In this document: positions 58,262-64,000 of the stretch, piece after piece
How the letters are laid out: each line of letters begins with the position of its first letter
How positions within the stretch are numbered: the first letter of the stretch is position 1
Assembly: GCF_901000735.1 (NCBI RefSeq)
Contig: NC_081543.1
Location: 8,911,921 to 8,975,920 of the forward strand
From: Corylus avellana
Lineage: Eukaryota; Streptophyta; Magnoliopsida; Fagales; Betulaceae
Reading direction: 5' to 3'
Length of the DNA: 64,000 nt
The notes under the pieces: generated by a model
Databases searched by the model: none
Seen by the model: the letters and a program-made list of their open reading frames with translations, nothing else
What the model was told of the DNA's origin: nothing
Translations under genes and position numbers: made by a program

Positions 58262-61200
58262 GATTCTTAAAAATTTTGTTGGTTGCCGACCACCACAATA
58301 GGTGGTCAACCACCAGAGGTGCTTCAGGAGTAGTGCAACCACCCCCGGTTTTTGCAGTGTGTGGCCATGGTGGTCGGCCACCTAGAATTTCTAAGCATCA
58401 TTTTTTTAAAATGTTTTTGGAAAACAATGTTTATTCCTTAAAGAATAGTTATTCCTTTCGTTTTTTAGAGGAATCGGTATTCCTCTTTGTAAGGGAATAG
58501 TCGTTCCCATAAGAATAACAATTCCTAGGAATGAGCCCTTACCAAACAAATGAATAGTTATTCCATAGGAATGGTCATTCCATTCTTGGGGCCTAAGCCT
58601 GCAATCATAGTCAAGAATGAAATTATAAATAGAATGAAATCCAAAAAGCCCAGATGATCATGATTTCTACTTTCCTAATTGATATGTGTGTGGGTGGATG
58701 TATATATATACATATATCCCCTTTTCTTAACCAACACCCTCGACTTTTGCATCCAGCTCAACTCCAAAGAATATAGTATTTTCGAGCTCTAATATAGCCG
58801 CATCCTTCCTCAATTTATCCTCACTAGAAAGCAGTCTTTGTTCTTCAATATTCCATCCAGCCCTTTAAATCATCGAGAGGAGCCATTTTTTTCTTATCAA
58901 AGGCCATATCATTCCACGTTTTTAGGTAAGCTTTCAAAGCTTTTAATTTTTGAACCAAAACAAAGTAGCAGCTTGGAATATGAGAAGGGGGGATACTATT
59001 ATTTTTCTTATTTGGTACTTGCTTGCTTAGGATTTTGAACACTTCTGTATCTTAAGCAGCAGCTTGGATGTGGCTCTGGTAAATACTGTACACCTGACTC
59101 ATTATAATTGAATGAATGGTTCATTACCTTTCTCTCTCTCTCGGTTATCAATGGTGAATCTCTTCTAGTCCGGATGAAGTTAGGGATCATATAGTCCAAT
59201 TTTTCTCTCAGCTCTATACCGAGAACAAAAATTGGCAGCCAGATTTGGATGGTCTCCTTTCCACTCTATTAGTAAGGAGGAGGCTGTTTGGTTAAACGAG
59301 CTTTTGAGGAAAGAAAGATTTTCAAAGTAGTGAAAGATTTGAATGGGGATAAGACCCTGGGTCTAGACAGTTTTTCTATAGCTTTCTTCCAGTCTTGTTG
59401 GAATGTTATCAAAGAAGATGCTGTGAAGGTCTTTCTCAAGTTCCATGAGCGTGGCAAGTTCATTAGAACTTTGAATGTGACCTTCAATTCCCTTATTCCT
59501 AAGAAAGTGTGGGTTGGTGAGGTTAAGCCATTTGTTCTATTAGTCTAGTAAGTGGCGTTTACAAGAATATCGTGAAGGTTTTTGCTAATAGATCTAAAAT
59601 TGTCTTGGAGGGTATCATTTCAAAGACTCAGAATGCTTTTATTAGAGGTTGTCCGATTTTGGATTTTGTTCTTATCACCAATGAATGCATAACTAGCCGT
59701 ATCAAATCGGGTGAGTCGGGAATGTTGTGTAAATTTGACTTAGAAAAGGCTTATGACTACATTAGTTGGGATTTTTTGTTATACATGTTAAGGCAATGTG
59801 GCTTTGGGAAGAAATGGCAGAGTTGGATAGTGCACTGCATAACCACTGTTCGGCTCTTTATTCTGATTAATAATATTTCTGATGACTTTTTCAATAGCTC
59901 TCATGGTTTAGGGGTGGCTTTCTTCACGCGGACAACATTTTTAGGAAAAAATCAAAATATGGATAATCTTCGAAAACATCACATCATAGTGATAGATTGG
60001 TTTTGTATGTGAAAATTGAGCGGAAAAACTCTTGATCATCTCCTTTGTCAGTGTGGTATTGCAAGAGACCTATGGAACTTGGTTCTTAAGATTTTTGGAG
60101 TAGACTGGGTTATGCCTAAATGGGTGGTGGAGCTCCTGAAGTGTTGGAAAAGAAGGTTTAGTAGGAATGGCTTTAATATTTTTTGGAATGTATCCCTTCT
60201 TGCCTAATGTGCCTTTGGAAAGCAAGGAATGCTCGAACTTTCGATGACTGTGAGAAGACAAGCTCAAATCTACAACTTTGTCTTCTTAAATCCCTCTTCC
60301 AAGTAGATCTTTGTTTACACCCTTCTCAATGTCTCTAACATTGTAGAATTTTGTGCTCTTCTTTCTTGCTCTTGATCTTACTGGGTACTGTTCTCTTGTA
60401 TACTTATTGTGTATGTGAGTTGCACCCCTAGCGCTTTTAATAAATTTGCTTTACTTATTAAAAAAAATCATTATGAGCACCCGTGCTAAATGAAGAACCA
60501 TCAGTGATGGTTCTTAGTTTTAAACTCACTTAATAGGTTATTGCTTAGTGCCATATTGATGAAAACAAATAAGATAGAAACCACAAAAAGTTCTCAAATA
60601 TGATGCAGGGCCTTTATTTTTAAAATTCATTAGAAAACATTTATTTATCAAATTTTAGGCAATTGTAATATCAATCTATTTATTCAGCAACTATTAAAGT
60701 ATTGCATACCATGTATACGCTTTAGATGTCCAACAAGAACAAAATGAGAATATTGAGGTGGGTTACGTTGCTCACAAAAGAATGTGCTATGTTCGAGCAG
60801 CCACACCTCAAAAACATACTTTACACACCAGTTAAATTTTAAAATTAGCAGTCCAATCTTATACTTGAAAGTTACAGAGACAAACCTCAAGTGAACAGCA
60901 ATAAATTGTTTGGCCATCTTTCGCATCGTCAAAACAACTCTCTGACCAAGCGATTGTATAGGTTTTGTAAATCTTAAGGCATGATAATTAACCCGGCAAC
61001 GTAACTTCTGCAGCTCTTCATCAAGATTATTTGCAAGTCTATAATCAAATTTTGTCAATTGCACAACCTGCAGAATTTACTGTGTTAATTGCCTTGCTAA
61101 AGAAAACCATGACCAAATCAACAAAAGAATTTTGACTCCCAAAACGAAAGACCAACTTGGATTAGCAATTATGCAACTAGAGCACATTACCATAACAAGT

Positions 61201-61335
61201 TACTTACAGTTTTAGAGGATTGAATGCATACCCATGTAACAAAAAATCAGAACTTTTGAACTTTAAAAGAGACTCGTTGTTTTGGAAATGATTTTGAAAC
61301 AAAAGATTTGATTATGCATATAAACAATCAATTAG

Positions 61336-61383
<48 letters not shown>

Positions 61384-63536
61384 CATTACAAATTGAGGGA
61401 GGTGGCCTTACACGTCTCCTCAAGAGTATGGGAAGAACTTGATCAAGATAGTATTCAGGGGCAGATTTCCTTGGGACACGCATAGTATAAGGAGGTTTTT
61501 CCATTGATCGCATGACTTTATCAGGAACTCTTTTGACAATGGTTACGTCTTTTGCAAGGGATGAAATGAACCAACGAACATCAAAAATGTTGATGAAGTC
61601 ACTGCATGCCAAATAAGATGCCCTCAATAAGATAAATATTGTGAAGTTGATTATCATTATCACAACAGTGGGGGAAAACAGGTCAATTAAATGCCACTAC
61701 CAGCAGGTTTTAGAATATCAACTTACCTATCATCCTTCCAGTACGAATGATGATCCAACTCAGGTACAACTAACGTAGCATTAAGAATCCGAGCGACAAC
61801 TACAGCATCTGTTATCTGAGTGAGGGAAATATATTGTCATCTCCACAAGGTTAACATGTTTATTTTTTTGTCAAAGTAAGAAACTCGTGGAAAAGACAGA
61901 AAGATAGAACCTAATTCAGCCCCCCATCACTACAACTAAGCCAAAATTAATTGTTCAAAACAAACAATGAGGTAAACATGGCAAATATATTGTCAGAGGT
62001 TGATGTCATTGATGGCAATAATATTTCTACAAGATGTACAGTGGAAAATGTAGCACAAAATGAGACACTTTCACTTACTCCTGTTCTTTGTTGGTTCAGC
62101 CCTCCACTTGTTGCGATAAGCAAATAGCCATTTGATGATTGCTCACGAATAGCAGCTAGATTTCAAATTAGCAGTGTTAGGGAAAGCAATATATGAGCAT
62201 ATGTAATTATATTTCAGATGTCAAACTAAAACAAACCCTTTAAGCAGAACAAACACACGTGCACGCCCACGCACACACACAGATATATATATATATGCAT
62301 GCTTTCAGAAATATAAACAAGAAGCAGAGTAGTTGATCAAGAAAAGGGTGTCCTATCATAAAAGATAATCTACAAAAGCAGCATCAGCAAATTGTTCAAA
62401 ATTAAGAAGGATAGTTACACCACAGATGCTCAACACACAAACACATGTTTATTATTGTGAAGACCGAGGGACAAGTCCAGCATGTTTGACCAGCAAATAA
62501 TTTTCCATAAAGAAAAAGGCTTAAAAGAGCATTTGAGTGGTATGCCCAGTAAGCACACGAGGAACAAGGGTGGTAAATTACATACATACTAGTCATCTTA
62601 TGAAGAACGCTATCTTTCTGGGAAAAATCCTTAGTTTAATCGATTAACTTGATATTCCCCCATTCTTGGCCAATATAACAAATCTAAGCAAAAACCAGCC
62701 TCGTAATCCGTCTAAGTAACACGGGTGGTCTAGGGGGAGCTTAATCATTGTATTAGAAGAATCTATTAAATGAATAAATAAACAAATTGACGACCGAATG
62801 GACCCAGAAGATTGCGTTTAGAAAAATGAATAAAAACAAGTATAATTATTATTAAAGAATGGTACTCACAACACCAGTGCAATGCATTGCAAAACATTCA
62901 ATTGGTATATAAAAAGATTGTCGATGAAATAAACATTGGCTTGATTTGATAAGCAATGGCATTTGGGTAGAAATGAAAGGCCAAGTTCTTCCAAAGGTGA
63001 TTGAAAGAATTAACTTACGAGCAAAACGACGGCCTCGCTCGCTGCACCCATAGAAGTACTTTGAATACTTGGATTTCCATATATCAATTGCCTCACGCCG
63101 ACCGCCATCCTTCAATTTCCACAATTGATACAAAGATTACTGTAATGTCAGAAAAGCAAAACCTTCCAAAACTGGCACATTGATTCTAGCACATTGCAAT
63201 TATTCCAAACCAATACCACTTCAATTTAGTAAAAAAGTTTAAAAAAATTACCAGTCCGGAGTACAAGCTTGGCCTGACCAAGCGCTGAGAGTACCATTCA
63301 AGATCGGAGGCCATGTGACCAGTGAAGAGCGAAATCAAGCCCAAGGCGAACAGCATCAACCCGCAGACCAATGACCACGAAATCGGCTTCATTTGAAACG
63401 ATGTCGTCGCCGTTGATCTCCAGCACACATGCTTATTCGTATTACTGCTGCCAATAGCATTCCCGTTCTGGTTCTGTAACAGAGCCAGGTTGTTGGCCGA
63501 TATCAAGCTAAACCTCCACGCCTTGGCCACGCCCAT
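51833..63536 (-). CDS. GDP-fucose O-fucosyltransferase family protein (GT106-type), 9 exons
   Basis: Exons in order of translation: 63536-63252, 63109-63019, 62155-62079, 61815-61727, 61601-61412, 61067-60886, 57248-57146, 56726-56398, 52205-51833. The total is 1719 nt, 572 residues, all GT-AG and in phase. The start is ATG at 63536; the in-frame codon before it is GTG. Residues about 53-72 (SLVCGLMLFALGLISLFTG) form one membrane anchor with a short cytoplasmic tail, giving the type II Golgi topology usual for this family. Family motifs are TSGGLNQQRTGITDAVVVAR, AVHLRFEPDMLAFSGCYYGG (the HLRFE arginine is expected to contact GDP-sugar) and CDESDVFVTNNNGNMAKILA, then GHKRTIRPNAKK and GFMGEPDEMRLGRGEFHE near the C-terminus. 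Related plant enzymes act on cell-wall or protein glycans; the acceptor here is unknown. Introns 6 and 8 (about 3.6 and 4.2 kb) are swollen by LINEs. The gene converges with the agenet gene. Confidence 0.93.
53331..53600. repeat. 132-bp tandem duplication in intron 8
   Basis: 53331-53462 and 53469-53600, separated by TTTTTT, are nearly identical (TTAATG..AGACTTAGCACCC through GACGTCCTCATCAGGA). The unit resembles an LTR leader fragment. Confidence 0.9.
53720..56130 (-). mobile_element. L1-type LINE with endonuclease, RT palm deleted
   Basis: The minus strand encodes the endonuclease start (LVRNVRGLHEGSKCMSIRNL), its GGDFN motif (WCIGGDFNVTRFPSERSG) and FTWSSNWASPSWSRIDKFLF, then the linker and the RT N-terminal part (KDLNGDKAPDPNDFSVAF-like). 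After SLKMLSSG it jumps straight to ISVANWIEKLCGDFF of the thumb, so the palm with the FADD motif is missing. Many stops. It is in the same orientation as the host gene. Confidence 0.87.
55541..55826. repeat. 143-bp tandem duplication within the LINE endonuclease
   Basis: 55541-55683 and 55684-55826 repeat TCACCTCCAATGCACCAAGG through CTAACATTTCTGAATTTT with very few differences. Confidence 0.9.
57341..57511. mobile_element. small palindromic MITE in intron 6, left TIR lost
   Basis: AGAAGTCCTTCCATGTTCCT at the left pairs with AGGGACATAAGGAGGACTTT at the right, around an inner palindrome. Only the right end keeps TAGCATTACTC. It lies about 90 bp upstream of the exon 7 acceptor. Confidence 0.6.
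57918..57940. repeat. CT microsatellite
   Basis: Uninterrupted CT dinucleotides, (CT)11-12, in intron 6. Confidence 0.9.
58035..58600. mobile_element. probable MITE-like element with internal poly(A)
   Basis: Left GTGCTTGTTTGGTACGCGAA and right CCCTTACCAAACAAAT/GGGGCCTAAGC show PIF/Harbinger-style ends, and ATTCC / GGAAT words recur across the right half. A long A run (about 58220-58259) sits inside. Ends and TSD are not resolved. Confidence 0.4.
58715..60475 (+). mobile_element. L1-type LINE with 5' inversion and RT-core deletion
   Basis: 58715-58990 reads on the minus strand as the ORF2 linker (FVLVQKLKALKAYLKTWNDM, APLDDLKGWMEY). 59128-60475 reads on the plus strand as the continuation: LYTENKNWQPDLDGL, RT (KDLNGDKTLGLDSFSIAFFQ, FDLEKAYDYISWDFLLYML), then a jump to zf-RVT (LRKHHIIVIDWFCM, LDHLLCQCGIARDLW). 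It ends with TTGTATACTTATTGTGTATG, a TTTTAATAAA-like region and AAAAAAA. The inverted 5' segment is the signature of twin priming. It lies in intron 6 of the O-fucosyltransferase gene. Confidence 0.83.
61335..61382. repeat. poly(A) tract of about 48 bp
   Basis: Pure A run about 30 bp downstream (in gene orientation) of the exon 5 donor. It could be a retro-insertion tail or a microsatellite. Confidence 0.9.
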
Positions 63537-63559
63537 CACATAATTACTCGAAATGCCAT
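63536..63559 (-). promoter_or_regulatory. 7-codon upstream ORF overlapping the O-fucosyltransferase start
   Basis: ATG at 63559 opens the frame MAFRVIM and stops at TGA 63538-63536. The A of that stop is the A of the main ATG (TGATG). A ribosome terminating here would be placed on the main start, a geometry known to favour reinitiation or to damp translation. Whether it lies in the mRNA depends on the transcription start, which was not determined. Confidence 0.6.
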
Positions 63560-63900
63560 TCCGGAATGCTGCCGCTGACGGAGGAGTCGCCGGCGATCAG
63601 AGCGTGAGGGATACGAGCGTAAATAATGCGAATGCGGAGGCGAGAAGGTGAAGATGAAACCCTAATTTAGGTGGCGTGGGCGAGAGAGCTTTGGAATTTG
63701 GGAGAGTTTCGAGAGAGGGAGTGAGAGTGAGGAAGTGGAAGGGCATGAATGAAAGCTCTTTCTGTCTCCCGTTCCCTTTTTGGGTTTTCGTAATTTTGCT
63801 GTACAATTTGCGGACAAGTAAATCTGTGATGACTAGGATATACGAAAGCTTTTTCCTTTTGGGGGAATACGAAATTTGAAAACTCTATTTAATATTGAAA
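63560..63900 (-). promoter_or_regulatory. 5' leader and promoter region of the O-fucosyltransferase gene
   Basis: On the minus strand the leader is CT-rich (CTCACTCTCACTCCCTCTCTC, then CCTAAATTAGGGTTTCATC), as is common in plant 5' UTRs. No convincing TATA box was placed. Confidence 0.5.
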
Positions 63901-64000
63901 CCTTCTCCGGGTTTCAAGGAAAATAGCAACGAACCTAACGGCGGCCCGTTTTGCAAAATGTTAGTTTCTGCGCGGGGGGGGGGGTAAAATTGGCATTTGA
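63901..64000. other. window edge, no gene recognised
   Basis: Short flank with a run of nine or more G near 63976; nothing could be assigned. Confidence 0.4.

Overview
The window is nuclear DNA of a eudicot plant. The evidence is intron-rich genes with GT-AG splice sites, AT-rich intergenic DNA, and plant-type transposons: MuDR/MULE, hAT, CACTA, Ty1-copia, L1-type LINEs, tRNA-derived SINEs and many MITEs. A woody eudicot is plausible from the repeat style, but nothing seen fixes the species. I saw no operon, CRISPR array, rRNA gene or free-standing tRNA gene.

Three host genes can be reconstructed. (1) 3535-6297 (+) holds the last three exons of a DUF547 protein; its 5' half is missing next to a 100-N scaffold gap (3007-3106). 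(2) 36756-49492 (+) is a 15-exon gene for a large agenet-domain protein resembling Arabidopsis G2484-1 (about 2309 aa). Its 5' UTR probably begins near 23.7 kb, which would give a first intron of about 12.7 kb full of retrotransposons. (3) 51833-63536 (-) is a nine-exon gene for a type II membrane GDP-fucose O-fucosyltransferase-family protein (572 aa). Two of its introns are enlarged by LINEs. Genes 2 and 3 converge, with about 2.3 kb between their stop codons. In both complete models the exon lengths sum to an exact multiple of three and every junction stays in frame.

The rest is a layered transposon record. 1-3006 (-) is a MULE transposase gene. 6.3-23 kb is a nest: a degraded hAT transposase is split by a complete 2-kb non-autonomous LTR element (TSD CACAT), which itself carries a MULE-type MITE and a one-sided foldback. 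Beside it lies a CACTA fragment interrupted by a 1.4-kb solo LTR (TSD TAATT). 24-36.6 kb holds several LINE copies in both orientations, a LINE stub of about 60 bp with a 17-bp TSD, an LTR element with a tRNA-Met-type primer site, and MITEs. LINEs at 53.7-56.2 and 58.7-60.5 kb sit in the O-fucosyltransferase introns.

I found no convincing new multi-gene system. The observations most worth checking are a 7-codon upstream ORF whose stop overlaps the O-fucosyltransferase start codon (TGATG), the foldback present in only one LTR of the small LTR element, the duplicated C-terminal mini-exons of the MULE transposase, the minimal LINE stub, and the very long TE-filled 5' UTR intron of the agenet gene. 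All exon boundaries were read by eye from splice motifs and frame continuity; no transcript data or database search was available.
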